This document shows, in pieces, positions 1 through 10,641 of a stretch of DNA of 60,000 nucleotides. The stretch is taken from contig NC_092673.1 in the NCBI RefSeq assembly GCF_964355755.1, positions 31,565,001-31,625,000 of the forward strand. The letters run 5' to 3'. The notes beneath the pieces are model-generated. The model had not been told where the DNA came from. It saw only the letters and a list, made by a program, of their open reading frames with translations, and searched no databases. The position numbers and the translations under genes are program-made. Numbering within the stretch: position 1 is the first letter of the stretch; each line of letters opens with the position of its first letter. This DNA is from Antedon mediterranea. Its lineage: Eukaryota; Echinodermata; Crinoidea; Comatulida; Antedonidae.

Positions 1-424
1 ATTATTGTTTCTCCTTCTGAAAGTACTTATAAGTCCTAATTTTAAAGTGTGGTATTCAGGATAAAGTTAGTCAACAAATTTGGAGTCAAAATACAAGAAA
101 GGCAGGTGCGTAAGAAAAACATCCTCTGAAGCAACACAATGGAGTAAATATATACCAACAAACAACCCGTCAAGTTTGTTTGTTGTAAAGAAAAAATATA
201 CATTTACTCAACGGGCGAAAATAATGTGAGTTTATCTATGTTTTGCGGTAGTATTAAATTATATTTATGGTAATAAATGAAACCTACTGTGTTTAAAATT
301 ATGTATGGATAAACAAGTATTGTTTTTAAGCTGTAGTATATCTTAGTATTTGTAATCTTAGGTGTTGGGTCTTAGCTTTCGTGATCTTAGGTCTTAGGGG
401 GTCTGAGCTTTCGTGACACCCCCC
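1..424. mobile_element. Partial copy (right part) of fold-back MITE family 1
   Basis: The first 424 bases match 3036-3463 almost base for base. They end in the same terminal motif, repeated GTCTTAGCTTTCGTG blocks followed by CGTGACACCC. The window opens inside this copy, so its left arm is not visible. No ORF is present. It is a non-autonomous inverted-repeat element; its superfamily is unknown. Confidence 0.7.
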
Positions 425-707
425 AACTAGCAGGTATGGCTACACTTCACATGTGTGTACTTGTGGTAGCCTGCCAAACACTGTATGTGCGGCTGGGCTA
501 GGAAAGAAATGACCCACTGACACGGTTGGACCTAGGCCTAGCAATAATAAGATTATAATATAATACGATATTTGATTAAGAATGTAATACTTCCTTTATT
601 CATTATTTATTGCCCTAAATTAACATTAAAAAAATTCAATCCTAAAAGTTAATTTTAAGAAGTAAAGTTACCACCGTAGTAAATAGACCGGGCATGCGCA
701 TATGACC
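425..707. other. Spacer between MITE copies
   Basis: No coding signal. A short hairpin is visible near 433-478 (GGCTAC paired with GTAGCC). One TAGGCCTA palindrome lies near 533. Confidence 0.5.
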
Positions 708-1427
708 GGCCGGTTGGGCCGCCGACAAGTTGAGCCGCCGGTAATTTCTATGAAACGCCCAGCGCGTCTTTTACGACATTTCGCGTAGTGATTAGAGCGG
801 TGTCCTAGTACAAGTTCATGGTCTTTATGTGTATTGTGTCATGAAAATAAATAATATATGATTACATACTACAATGTTGGTTTGAACCACCATAAACAAC
901 ACAGCAAAGGAAAGTAATCTTTCAAGGTAAAAATGCCGTGCACTCTATATTTGTCTCGCGTCGACGTGTAGGCCTACCCAAAAGACTAATAGAGTATTGA
1001 TATTCTTAAAATGATGTTAAATAATTAATATCTTTTATTTACTATCTTTTAATATCATATTTGATTGAATTTTACAATTTTAATACACAAAATATTTTCC
1101 TAAAAAACGGTGATTTTATGTAATTATTTAACCCGAGGGGGCAACATGTTTACGTCATTTTTGGCTAAAAACGATCATTTTCGGTGATGTTTTAGGTCTA
1201 TTATTTTGGAATCTACAAGTACAAGTCAGATTTTCATATTATAGTTCTTTAAAGTGTAATATTTAATACTATACTAAAAAGTGTGATATATAAACTTCGT
1301 TATCCCTAATGAAAATAGAACTTCTATTAAATAAAAAACGAGCACCGGCGAAAGTTAGCATTTGGCGTTTCATAGAAAATAACGTTTTTCTGGCGGCGGC
1401 TCAACTTGTCGGCGGCTCAACTTGGCC
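708..1427. mobile_element. Inverted-repeat DNA element with CCGCCGACAAGTTGAGCC termini
   Basis: The left end (about 708-765) carries GCCGCCGACAAGTTGAGCC followed by TTTCTATGAAACGCC. The right end (about 1362-1427) carries the reverse complement. The interior is AT-rich and has no ORF. The motif ATAGACCGGGC occurs just outside both ends (684 and 1434), so the element was probably inserted into, or next to, the neighbouring palindromic element. No clear target duplication was found. Confidence 0.65.
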
Positions 1428-1436
1428 TAATCCATA

Positions 1437-2350
1437 GACCGGGCGCGATTTTTTTTTTCGTACATAAGTTGGGGACCCCTTCATAAAACGTCACAAAATA
1501 AACATGAATAATTCATCAGTTAAATGTGTTGTTCCGTGTGCACCCAAGCGTATAGCAACAAGAAGCGATTACACAACTGCGATATACGATACTTTCTACA
1601 GTAGGCCTAGGATTCTTCACGCGATTGCCTTCGCGCACTCTTCTTCACACAAAATGTGTCGAGTCGAGGCTAATCGACAGCTAGGCAAGACATTAAACTA
1701 AGTAGTAATTCATTGGACATAGCCTAAAGAAAGCTTAGACCCACAAGAATAAAGAATGTGTATAATTTGTGTACTGTATTTTTTTAAATTCTGCTATTTT
1801 ATTATCAAACAATGCATGTTCTCAAAGGAACTTTAAAAATGCGCGTATATGAACACATGAGATGGGAAGATTAGACCCACGAGAATAAAAAATGTATTTT
1901 TGTGTAATGTTTATTGTTTAATTTTGCTGACTTATTACTCGGATTGTGTCATACCTATAACACACACACACACACACAGCTCTACTAGAATAGACATATG
2001 TTTAGAGACTAATAATTAGGCCTAGGCCTAATAGTATTAATAGAAACTATAATTTTAACACGTAATTCTTTAGTAATAAGTTATATTAAAAACATTATCA
2101 TAAACTAAAGGCTGATTATTTCGACAATCCACACAAAACGCCGCTATTCTTCCATGAAATCGCACGCCGCAACAACAGCGCGGAGATAGGCCTAGAATCG
2201 TACCGCACTTGTGTAATCACTTCTTGTTGCTATACGCTTGGGTCCACACGGAACAAGAACATTTAACTGATGAATTATTCATGTTTATTTTGTGACGTTT
2301 CATGAGGGGGTCGCCAACTTATGTACGAAAAAAAAAATCGCAGACCGGGC
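1437..2350. mobile_element. Palindromic element with 0.2-kb arms (AGACCGGGCGC termini)
   Basis: Bases 1437-1640 are the inverted complement of 2140-2350. Both arms share the terminal AGACCGGGCGC, a run of T/A, CGTACATAAGTTGG, and an inner AATAATTCATCAGTTAAATG. The loop (about 1700-2130) holds a (CA)n stretch near 1962 and a direct repeat of TTAGACCCAC-AGAATAAA-AATGT. A 65-codon ORF at 1504 lies in the arm and is a by-product of the palindrome. This is a typical non-autonomous fold-back element. Confidence 0.7.
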
Positions 2351-2404
2351 GCCCGGAAGATTTATTCATGTTAAAAGATACAAAAGGTTTGATGATGTCG
2401 TAAG

Positions 2405-3463
2405 GGGGTGTCACGAAACCTAAGACCACGAAAGCTAAGACCCCCTAAGACCTAAGATCACAAATATTTATCTTTCGCACCTGCCTTGTATTTAAACTCC
2501 CAACATTTATTCTGAATACCACACCTTAGAATTGGCACTATTATGAAAAAGAATCACATAAAAAGTAACAAATACATTTTTAAATTGATGATTTTACAGA
2601 CGTTTTTCTCGCACACAAACTGTTTGCGAATTTCGCATGACTAGCCTACAGTACAGTACAGTACAGTAGGCCTACCCCATGTTCATTGTTTTTGTTTCTA
2701 TGGAACGTCAAAAGAGCAAACATTATATAGAGGGCTGAAAACTCTGTGGAGTCCATCTACAGTGTGGATGAACAATGTAAAATTAAAATTGTAATGATAA
2801 TAGTATAATCATGCAAGTACGAAGAAATAAATACTGGCAAATAAATTTTAATTTAAAAATCATGATTTGTTTCGTTTTCTTTCTGTTTTTATACTTGTAC
2901 TATTATTGTTGCTCTTTTGGCGCTCCATAGAAACAAAAACATTGAGCATGGGGGGAGCTCGAGGAGTTACAGTATACAAAGAAACATGTCTGTAAAATCA
3001 TCAATTTAAAGGATTTATTTATTTGTATTTATGTGTTTCTCCGTCTGAAAGTACTTATAAGTCCTAATTTTAAAGTGTGGTGTTCAGGATAAAGTTAGTC
3101 AACAAATTTGGAGTCAAAATACAAGAAAGGCAGGTGCGTAAGAAAAACATCCTCTAAACCAACACAATGGAGTAAATATATACCAACAAACAACCCGTCA
3201 AGTTTGTTTGTTGTAAAGAAAAAATATACATTTACTCAACGGGCGAAAATAATGTGAGTTTATCTATGTTTTGCGGTAGTATTAAATTATATTTATGGTA
3301 ATAAATTAAACCTACTGTGTTTAAAATTATGTATGGATAAACAAGTATTGTTTTTAACCTGTAGTATATCTTAGTATTTGTAATCTTAGGTGTTGGGTCT
3401 TAGCTTTCGTGATCTTAGGTCTTAGGGGGTCTTAGCTTTCGTGGTCTTAGGTTTCGTGACACC
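2405..3463. mobile_element. Complete fold-back MITE, family 1
   Basis: The element begins GGGTGTCACGAAACCTAAGA and ends with the reverse complement. Both arms carry tandem copies of CTAAGACC and CGAAAGCTAAGACC near the tips. Complementarity continues inward: TAAATTGATGATTTTACAGA (2575) pairs with the sequence near 2990. A tight inner palindrome runs 2677-2953 (CCCATGTTCATTG against its complement). No ORF. The repeated subterminal motif would suit transposase binding; this is an inference. Confidence 0.75.
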
Positions 3464-3752
3464 CACCAACAAACAACCCGTCAAGTTTGTTTGTTGTAAA
3501 GAAAAAAATATACATTTACTCAACGGGCGAAAATAATGTGAGTTTATCTATGTTTTGCGGTATAGTATTTAGTTATATTTATGGTAATAAATGAATCCTA
3601 CTGTGTTTAAAATTATGTATGGATAAACAAGTATTGTTTTAAAGCTGTAGTTTATCTTAGAATTTGTAATCTTAGGTCTTGGGTCTTAGCTTTCGTGATC
3701 TTAGGTCTTAGGGGGTCTTAGCTTTCGTGGTCTTAGGTTTCGTGACACCCGT
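3464..3752. mobile_element. Tandem partial copy of the right end of MITE family 1
   Basis: This stretch repeats 3181-3463, starting at ACCAACAAACAACCCGTC and ending CGTGACACCC, directly behind the complete copy. It probably arose by unequal exchange or abortive transposition at the right end. Confidence 0.7.
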
Positions 3753-3756
3753 TTTT

Positions 3757-4025
3757 TTATTTTCATTTGTCCGAACTTGTCTTTTACTTTTATTTATCCA
3801 AACATGTCTTTTCATTTCATTTGTCCGAACTTGTCCTATTCATTTTTAGTTGTCCCAACTTGTCTTCTAATTTATATTTGTCCGAACTTGTCTTTTCATT
3901 ATTTGAACTTGTCTTTACATTTTCACTTGTCCGAACTTGTCCGTTTAATCTTTTTGTCCGAACTTGTTTTTTCATTTTTATTTGTCTAAACTTTTCTTTT
4001 CATTTGTCCAAACTTTCTTTCTCTA
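3757..4025. repeat. Left arm of tandem GTCCGAACTTGTC repeats
   Basis: About nine degenerate units of roughly 25-35 bp, consensus TTTGTCCGAACTTGTCTTTT, separated by A/T-rich spacers of varying length. Two overlapping frames read through as Ser-Glu-Leu-Val-Phe-type repeats, but this only reflects the DNA repeat. The complementary strand of the same unit forms the right arm. Confidence 0.85.
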
Positions 4026-4029
4026 TATT

Positions 4030-4489
4030 ATAAAGAATAAAGAATGTAGATATGTGTAAATAATATCAATAACGGTTGGTCTACAGATTTTGATGTAGGT
4101 CTATTAAAAGCAAATTGAACATAATGCATCTCCGTCATGCATCATCTCATTTTCTAGGAAAACAATGAAAACAATTATTTTCAAACAGAGACATTTTGTG
4201 GAAGAAGGTATTTTGACAAGAACATCCGCCATCGGGAATGTGGGTTTTAAATAGAGTTAAGCCAACAAATTGTACGATTACACGAAGCAATAGACTAATG
4301 ATGTGGTGTTAGCTAAACCATTATATTTTTCTTGATGAAAGGAGTTCTTAATGACTCGTATTGAATTCAATACAGTTGGATTCTATGAGTCATTATTATT
4401 GACCGTTTGGTGGGAAAAACAATCATTATCTATACTAAAACCTTTTTCAAGGAGGGACAGGAAATAGAAAACTCATTACATGATTACGG
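4030..4489. other. Interior of the fold-back element, copy 1
   Basis: Single-copy AT-rich sequence between the opposed repeat arms, found again at about 16395-16860. I see no ORF, RNA gene or splice pattern in it. It would form the loop if the arms paired. Confidence 0.6.
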
Positions 4490-4690
4490 CAAGTTTGGAC
4501 AAATAAAAAAAAGACAAGTTCGGACAAAAAGAATGAATAGACAAGTTTGGACAAATAAAATTAAAAAGACAAGTTCGGACAAATAAAAATGTAAAAACAA
4601 GTTCAGACAAATAAATTAAAAAAACAAGTTCGGACAAATAAAAATGTAAAGACAAGTTCAGACAAATAAAATGAAACAACAAGTTCGGAC
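4490..4690. repeat. Right arm, first part: tandem GACAAGTTCGGAC repeats
   Basis: About seven units of GACAAGTTCGGACAAATAAA with variants (TTCAGACA, TTTGGACA). They are inverted relative to the left arm. The array is broken at 4690 by a LINE tail and resumes at 5105. Confidence 0.85.
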
Positions 4691-5100
4691 TGCCCGAGTG
4701 GTCGTTTAAATCCCCATAAGGCAACATATCACACCTGTGCTGAGACAACTTCATTGGCTTCCGGTAACACAAAGAATTACCTTCAAGATCCTGCTATTTG
4801 TTTTCAAAGCATTTCTGAACTTATTCAACCTTATGTTACTAAGCGGTCTCTGAGATCTGTATCTGAGTCTCTTCTTGCCCATATATATTTTCATCCTTCC
4901 ACTAAGTTTTATGGAAATCGTTCATTTTCTTCGGTATCCGTTTCTCTTGCCTCTTGAAATCCGTCAGGCTACTTCCACCAGTGTATTCAAATCTCTCTTC
5001 AAAACCCACATTTTTAGTTTGAAATTTCTGTCTTTGTAAAGCGCATTGAGGCTTTCAGCATAATGAGCTATATCAAGTACCAGTTATTATTATTATTATT
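4690..5100 (+). mobile_element. 3' end of a CR1/L2-group LINE, trapped in the repeat arm
   Basis: The plus strand encodes the usual LINE C-terminal tail, with LHWLPV-QRITFKILL followed by a frameshift and then RSLRSVSESLL and GNRSFS, as in CR1/L2-group reverse transcriptases. The 3' end follows the usual pattern: TGTAAAGCGCATTGAGGC, then ATCAAGTACCAG and a (TTA)n tail. Strongly 5'-truncated. The same insertion is present at 17074-17490, so it predates the segmental duplication. Confidence 0.8.
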
Positions 5101-5104
5101 AAAT

Positions 5105-5390
5105 TAAATGAAAAGACAAGTTTGAACAAATGAACATGAAAAGACAAGTTCAAACAAATAAAAATTTAAAGACAAGTTCGGACAAAAAGAACGAAGAGAC
5201 AAGTTCAGACAAATAAAAAATAAAAAGACAAGTTCAGACAAATAAAATAAAAAGACAAGTTCAGACAAATTAACTGAAAAGACAAGTTCGGACAAATAAA
5301 ATAAAAAGACAAGTTCGGACAAATGAACATGAAAAGACAAGTTCGGACAAATGAAAATAAAAAGACAAGTTCAGACAAGAACGATATTGA
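5105..5390. repeat. Right arm, second part: tandem GACAAGTTCGGAC repeats
   Basis: About ten more units of GACAAGTTCGGACAAAT/TTCAGACAAAT directly after the (TTA)n tail of the LINE fragment. Reading frames on the minus strand (repeating LSELVFLF-type peptides) are repeat by-products. Confidence 0.85.
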
Positions 5391-6589
5391 AGTGAGGTGA
5401 AAAAAATTCCGAAGAAATGAAGACAAGATCCAGCAATATATATTATATTTATATATTTATATATTTATTTACATAATAAAAAATCAATTAAAATGCCAAA
5501 TTCAAAAAATAATTTTACGCGAGCTTATGAAATACACTGATGAGTTATTATAGGTCTGAATAGTAACTATTTGATACAATTATTTTAATACCGAGTAACA
5601 ATTATCGTGCGAGTAGCGATATTTATAGACTCGACATCAATTTCAATGCCATGTATTATTGTATCATTATAGTATAACATCAAATCAACCATGTTTGCTC
5701 ATTTCTTTTATATTAACAATCATATAGCACCACGTGTTGAATCAAGTCTTACCAATACGGAAAATGTCTATAATCGACTATGCTTTATATATTGGGGTTT
5801 TAAATATGTTTAGTGAAATACATGTCACTCATCATTACTTATTGATTCCAATCTCCCGATTTATTCTATAATATATTTATGTAGCCTATAAGATACTGAG
5901 ACTGTTAAGCCAGTAAAATAAGGTGACAGTATGCCGCATACCTGTACGTTGGATACGCCCAAATAAAAACCACGCCTACTAAGTGATTGACTTGCGGGTA
6001 TCGGGTACATTTTAACCAAAGATTTTATAGCCAACAATGATAAAACATTCGGCTTATAACACCTCTCTGATTTTAACACAGAAGCCTATGAACTGGAGGA
6101 AGCGAATTATTATTAATAGATTGGACGAATGTTAGTAAATTAATATGGACATTTTTGTTTTTCAAATGTAGATTTCTGGTATCATTGAATGAGTATCCTT
6201 GCAATTATTAACATGTTTCTATTTATACACCGTAATAATTTGTAGCATACTTGTAACCTACCATTGTTAAAGCCTATGATACAATCTATTCATTAAAATA
6301 TGATATTTGCATTAGCTTCTTTTTCTGTGGCTTATTATTATTAAATATTATGTTAACATTTGTTGTGTTGATTGGTTATAGGCTGTACTTTGAATTCCCT
6401 GCGATGGTTTGTAAAGGTTCTTCACCGGTTAATATACAGTACTACTTGTTTTCATAATTGAATAAGCCCATTTAAACAAAATTAACAAAAATTAAAAAAA
6501 ACATATGTCGGCAGAAAAATACGTGAATGACAGATCTATTTTTTTTTTAAATCATGAACGATATGTGAATTTTTATAGTAAAATAGTTT
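5391..6589. other. AT-rich non-coding stretch within segmental duplication copy 1
   Basis: No gene is supported. The sequence is alignable with about 17790-18950. A short minus-strand ORF at 5861-6079 shows no recognisable motif and is probably chance. Confidence 0.5.
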
Positions 6590-7060
6590 CATCTCAGTGA
6601 GATTGGCCGAAGAACATTCAACGAAGCAACAATCTTAACCTTGGGTATAGGAATAACAGTCGCCTTTTCCCACAAATTAGGAAGTTATTGTTAAAAATGT
6701 TAGTGATAGGTATACTCAGTTAAGGTGCAAAGTATTTAATCAAGCGGCTTGGCTGATCATCGGGATGCTCAGCTTTTATTGGGGTTGCCAGATATCGATG
6801 ACAGGCGGTTGGCTGCTAGTAGGAAAATAAGTGGGTGGGAAGGCAAGGGCCAACGGAGGAAGGTTATTACAAATAGCAGCAAAGTGATCATTAATTCTAC
6901 TCGCAGCATCAACATCAGCTAGACCAGATAGGCTAAAAGAAGATGGTTTATTAAGATTACACGTTTTCTTAACACCCTTGTGCAATTTAACAGGATTGTT
7001 GGATTTCAGGGCCATCAACGAATTATGAGTAGCTTTAGCTTCCTAACGTTAAGTGTCAAC
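6590..7060 (-). pseudogene. Decayed LINE fragment (EN-RT linker and start of RT)
   Basis: The minus strand at 6776-7018 encodes a linker peptide (RINDHFAAICNNLPPL, then PPVIDIW) that clearly resembles the linker of the LINE at 53955-56871 (INSHFALVCNQLPAL, PPVIHEW). Further down, 6600-6680 encodes an RT opening of the WEKATVIPIPK type. The two pieces are separated by a deletion and stops. Same or closely related LINE family; dead. The copy at about 18950-19420 is equivalent. Confidence 0.7.
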
Positions 7061-7150
7061 CAAAAAGAACTGGAAAATTCTTATTGGAAGTTCTGTGACA
7101 TTAAAAAGGTGTGGTCACTAATATATTGAAGAAGGGGATTTCATTACATG

Positions 7151-7240
7151 TATGATAGCACCCAAAACGATATAGTAAGGCTGGTAGATCAGAAATGTTA
7201 CCTGCAAAAAACATCTCGGAATATCTATAAACATGGCTGC
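7151..7240 (+). pseudogene. Fragment of an anaphylatoxin-like gene exon
   Basis: The plus strand reads YDSTQNDIVRLVDQKC, then TSRNIYKHGC. This matches the second exon of the minus-strand gene at 13012-13406 (YDSAQEAIVIQVQKC, then ASRNLYKKCC), including the fourth cysteine and the final cysteine. The upstream cysteine pair, the splice site and the signal peptide are not found, and flanking frames have stops. A truncated paralogue is the likely reading. Confidence 0.65.
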
Positions 7241-7328
7241 AGTCGCATGCTCAAATTTGAGACACACCTTCTTTTAGCGTCGTACGCTAAAACGGTCTAA
7301 CGCCATGGGTCTGAACAGGGCCTAATAT

Positions 7329-7482
7329 TGTGTAGGCTATCTTTGTAAATATTGTGTAGGCCTACATTTTAATCGCGTCTTTGTAGTGTAATACTGTGTA
7401 GGCTATCTTTGTAAATATTGTGTAGGCCTACATTTTAATCGCGTCTTTGTAGTGTAATACTGTGTAGGCTATCTGTGTAAAT
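7329..7482. repeat. 66-bp tandem repeat, about 2.3 copies
   Basis: Units start at 7329, 7395 and 7461 with TGTGTAGGCTATCT. Each full unit carries a TAGGCCTA palindrome and AATCGCGTCTTTGTAG. The first two copies are identical, so the duplication is recent. Confidence 0.9.
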
Positions 7483-7958
7483 TGTTTATATTGTAAATAT
7501 TGATACAGTAGAAATAAACTATTTTACTCTAAACTGTTTTACTAACTGTTTGTGCTGTTATTTTATGGTAATTTATCCAAGGCATAGACTGCGCAGCAGT
7601 GGCGTAACGGCTATGAGCGCTCACTGGCTAATCCAATTGGGCCCCTGTGTTCATGGGGCCCCTGAGAAGTTCCCATAGGAAAAAGGCATTAAAATATGTC
7701 CAAAAAGGGCGTCAACCAGAGGGCCTCAGCTCCCTTGTTTTTATCGGGTGGTACGGTCACCCAGTTGGAAGCCTGAGCTCAAGCAGACGATGACACGTAC
7801 AGAGTTCTGACCAAGGGTGCAGGCGCGCCCGATTGATTTATTGAAGCAAGATGTTTTCTCATTTCCTTGCCCTTTCCTTTGGATCTACAAAAAAATGTTT
7901 ATAATTATACGCTCACTTCATGTAAGCTATTTTATTTTTATGAATTTAAATGTATTTA
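7483..7958. other. Non-coding spacer with possible transposon end
   Basis: A CAGTGGCGTAACGGC motif at about 7600, followed by GGGCCCC blocks, resembles the terminal sequence of many animal DNA transposons. I could not find its partner end. No gene is supported. Confidence 0.35.
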
Positions 7959-8226
7959 TAATAATAATAATAATAATAATAAATAATATATTTATACAGG
8001 ATAAAATAATCAGATAACAGTGTATCTGTTTTACATTGTGGTCCTGTCTTAATCAAAATATACAAAAGAGAAACTTAATTAAATATAATACATGTCAGTT
8101 TTTATGAAAAGAAATGAGATTTGTATCTAGCCTTAAAGGACGTAATTGTTGGTGCCGATTTAATATTAATTGGTAAATTGTTCCATATTTTTGCGCCTGC
8201 AACTTTAAAGGACGAATTCATTTTAC

Positions 8227-8239
8227 TAAGGGTGTATTT
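8227..8239. repeat. Target-site duplication, left (TAAGGGTGTATTT)
   Basis: The same 13 bases stand at 9484-9496. They encode part of the host LINE tail, where the reading frame would be continuous across the empty site. This fixes the borders of the inserted element. Confidence 0.9.
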
Positions 8240-8259
8240 TACATTGTTTATCAAAACTT

Positions 8260-8580
8260 TCAACATGTGTAGTTCATCATCTTGTAATATATGTGTCTGA
8301 GTATGTCGAATAGAGTATTCCTCCGCACCGTGTCAAATGCACTGGTCGTGTCAAGTAGTAGTAATATTATTTCGTAGTTAGATGACGCAATTGCCTTTTC
8401 TGCTAACATTTTGCATGTATGTACATGTTCGGTAGTGCTTCGTCCTCTGCGATACGCGGCCTGTGTTACAGGGACATGTTCATCTAATCTGTCGTTTATC
8501 CTATTTAGTAAGCATATTGCTAGCATTTTCCTAAGAACCGACAGTAGGATGATGGGTCGGATGTTTTTCGAATTGGAAAA
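8260..8580 (-). pseudogene. Inverted 5' RT segment of the RTE-like element
   Basis: Encodes the fingers and first palm motifs of reverse transcriptase, with the first catalytic aspartate in TSAFDTV. Its reading frame would continue, after the inversion is undone, into the plus-strand frame starting near 8583. It is broken by position and not by stops. Confidence 0.8.
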
Positions 8581-8582
8581 CA

Positions 8583-9468
8583 GACAGGAAAATTGTTTAC
8601 TACTACACTAGGAGTACCACAAGGTGACTGTATGTCTCCGATACTGTTCACACTATACCTAGCAAAGGCACTCGAATCAGCAAACACAACACCACTACCC
8701 CTACAACAGCTTAATATCCAGATGCAGTATGCAGATGACATTTCATTTATTAGCGACTCAAAAGAACACATAACTAAAATAAAGAAAAATGTAACAGAGA
8801 AATTAGCAGAATTCAATCTAAAGATAAACGAAAGTAAAACAGAAGAATACCTAATAGGAAGAAACACCGATAGTAAATGGGAAGAGTGCAAATACCTCGG
8901 TAGTAACTTGGACACAGAAAAAGACATTAAAAGAAGAAAATCACTAGCAGCTATGGCATATAACAAGCTGAAGCCGTCGCTAGAACACAAAACGATGTCT
9001 ATAGACGTGAAATCCCGTTTGTTTGACGCATACATAGCAAGTATTTTCTTATATAACAGTGAACTCTGGGTACTAAACAAAAAATTACAAGAGAGTATAG
9101 ATATATATCACAGGAAAATGTTGTGAAAGATGATAGATATTAAATTAACAGATAGAGTGTGTAACACGAAAATATACGAGATAACAAAACAAGAAGAATG
9201 GAGTAAAAGAATTAAACGAAGGAGACTAAAATGGTATGGACACATAATTAGATTACCGGATGATACCCCAATCAAACAAACAATGAAGGAAACTAACAGG
9301 AAAGTAAAACGACCCGTAGGAAGACCAAGAAATAACTGGATGAATCAAATAAAGAAAGACTTACAAGGACTAGTAGACACTAACACAATAAAAAATCATC
9401 CTGCCATAAACAGAAAAAAATGGAAACAAATTGTGGAAAGCGTAATGTCGGAAGACGGAAAACGTTAG
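8583..9468 (+). pseudogene. RTE-like reverse transcriptase, C-terminal two thirds
   Basis: One frame runs from the GVPQGD motif through the catalytic YADD (about residue 50) to the basic C-terminal WYGH...GRPRNNW region and a stop at 9466-9468. A single in-frame TGA at 9124-9126 splits it, at a position where related elements usually have a sense codon. The rest of the frame is clean, so the copy is fairly young. The 186-codon ORF on the opposite strand (8520-9080) is its antisense shadow. Confidence 0.8.
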
Positions 9469-9483
9469 CAACAACAACAACAA

Positions 9484-9496
9484 TAAGGGTGTATTT
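9484..9496. repeat. Target-site duplication, right (TAAGGGTGTATTT)
   Basis: Identical to 8227-8239. It follows the (CAA)n tail of the inserted element directly. Confidence 0.9.
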
Positions 9497-10641
9497 AGGT
9501 ATTGTTACATTCAAATTTTCTACTCCACGTGTTAAGTGGGTGTGAATATCGCGAATCAATTCAGTTTTATTTACTAATCTAATTGGTGCAAGGCCGTAAA
9601 CACATTTATACATTGGACATGCTAGGGAGAAATCTCGTTTCTCTTCAAGAGTTTGGCACGATAGGTTCTGGATGATGTTGTCACCCCTTACATTAATATA
9701 ATCGAAGTTGTTAGTTACAAGCAGCTCTTTTTTTATGTCGCTTTAAAATATTTTTGTTTAACTCTGTCGTATTTCCCCAGACTGTTATAGCATAATCACT
9801 ACAAGGCTGAATTGTACTTATATATAGAGTTTCAAGTAACGGTTTACTTAAACTACTAGCCATTTTACCTAGCATTGTTATTTTATATCCAATATTTTTA
9901 CTAATACATTGAGTATTTTGTTTCCAAGTTAACATTTCATCGATTACGACTCCCAGATACCTTATACTATCAACTTGTTCTAATTTACTGGTTCCAATTT
10001 GTATATTTAAATCATTACTGTCAGCTGTATGATTGTTTCTTAGTAACATAACCTTTGTTTTTTTTCAGTATTTATAGAGAGGTGGTTGTCATCATACCAT
10101 TTACCAATGTTATCAATAATTATTTGTAATGAATCATTTACTATCTTAGCAGTATCACCTGAGGTGTAAACCACAACATCATCAGCAAAAACGCTGCTAG
10201 TTCCATTTACTATAGACTGCGAAATATCATTTATGAAAATGAGAAACAAGATGGATATTGATTTCTTTAAGTGTAGATTTGTTATTGTTACAGTATACAA
10301 ACTGTTTTCTGTTTTTTAAGTAATTACTAAACCAGTAAACAACATTTTCATGGAAACCATATTTGTAAAGCTTAAATAACAAAATTGAGTGATCTATCGT
10401 GTCAAAGCACTTGGATATATCTAAGAAACAAGCGCCGACGACCTCTGATCAGTCATTGAAACTTTCTAACCAATCATCAACTACTCTGTGCAAGCATGTT
10501 ACAGTAGAATGGTTTTTCAAAAAGGCAAATTGATCAATGTTAATTAAATCAAACAAACTAAGAAAAGAAATGATTTGTTCCTGAACCACTCTCTCTATAA
10601 TCTTTGCGATATGAGCAACGACAGATATTGGTCGTAGTTGC

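Larger units (their letters stand above)
3754..7270. repeat. Segmental duplication, copy 1 (partner about 16125-19660)
   Basis: Landmarks recur in the same order in both copies: the GTCCGAACTTGTC repeats, the block starting CTATATTATAAAGAATAAAG, the LINE tail, the AT-rich block with CACCACGTGTTGAATC, the decayed LINE linker and the anaphylatoxin-like fragment. Differences are scattered substitutions and small indels. Both copies start with TTTTTTTATTTTCATTTGTCC. The decayed gene-like content shows that this is a genomic duplication and not only a transposon. Confidence 0.8.
8240..9483 (+). mobile_element. RTE-like LINE insertion with 5' inversion and (CAA)n tail
   Basis: Bounded by a perfect 13-bp target duplication and ending in a (CAA)n tail (9468-9483). 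The 3' part (about 8580-9468) is on the plus strand: LGVPQGDCMSPILF, QYADDISF, then the RRLKWYGHIIRLP and GRPRNNW signature of RTE-type C-termini. The 5' part (8240-8580) is inverted: the minus strand reads NIRPIILLSVL, AAYRRGRSTTEH and DTTSAFDTV, the earlier RT motifs. The two halves meet near 8580 within one continuous protein, as twin priming during target-primed reverse transcription would produce. Confidence 0.85.

Noticed and set aside
3767-4033. Open frames across the GTCCGAACTTGTC arrays (also 15997-16409, 5104-5426, 17458-17871)
   Set aside because: The repeating LSELVF-type peptides arise in several frames and on both arms from the DNA repeat alone. No start context, splice or conserved domain.
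8520-9080. 186-codon minus-strand ORF
   Set aside because: It is exactly antisense to the RTE-like RT frame with its YADD motif on the plus strand.
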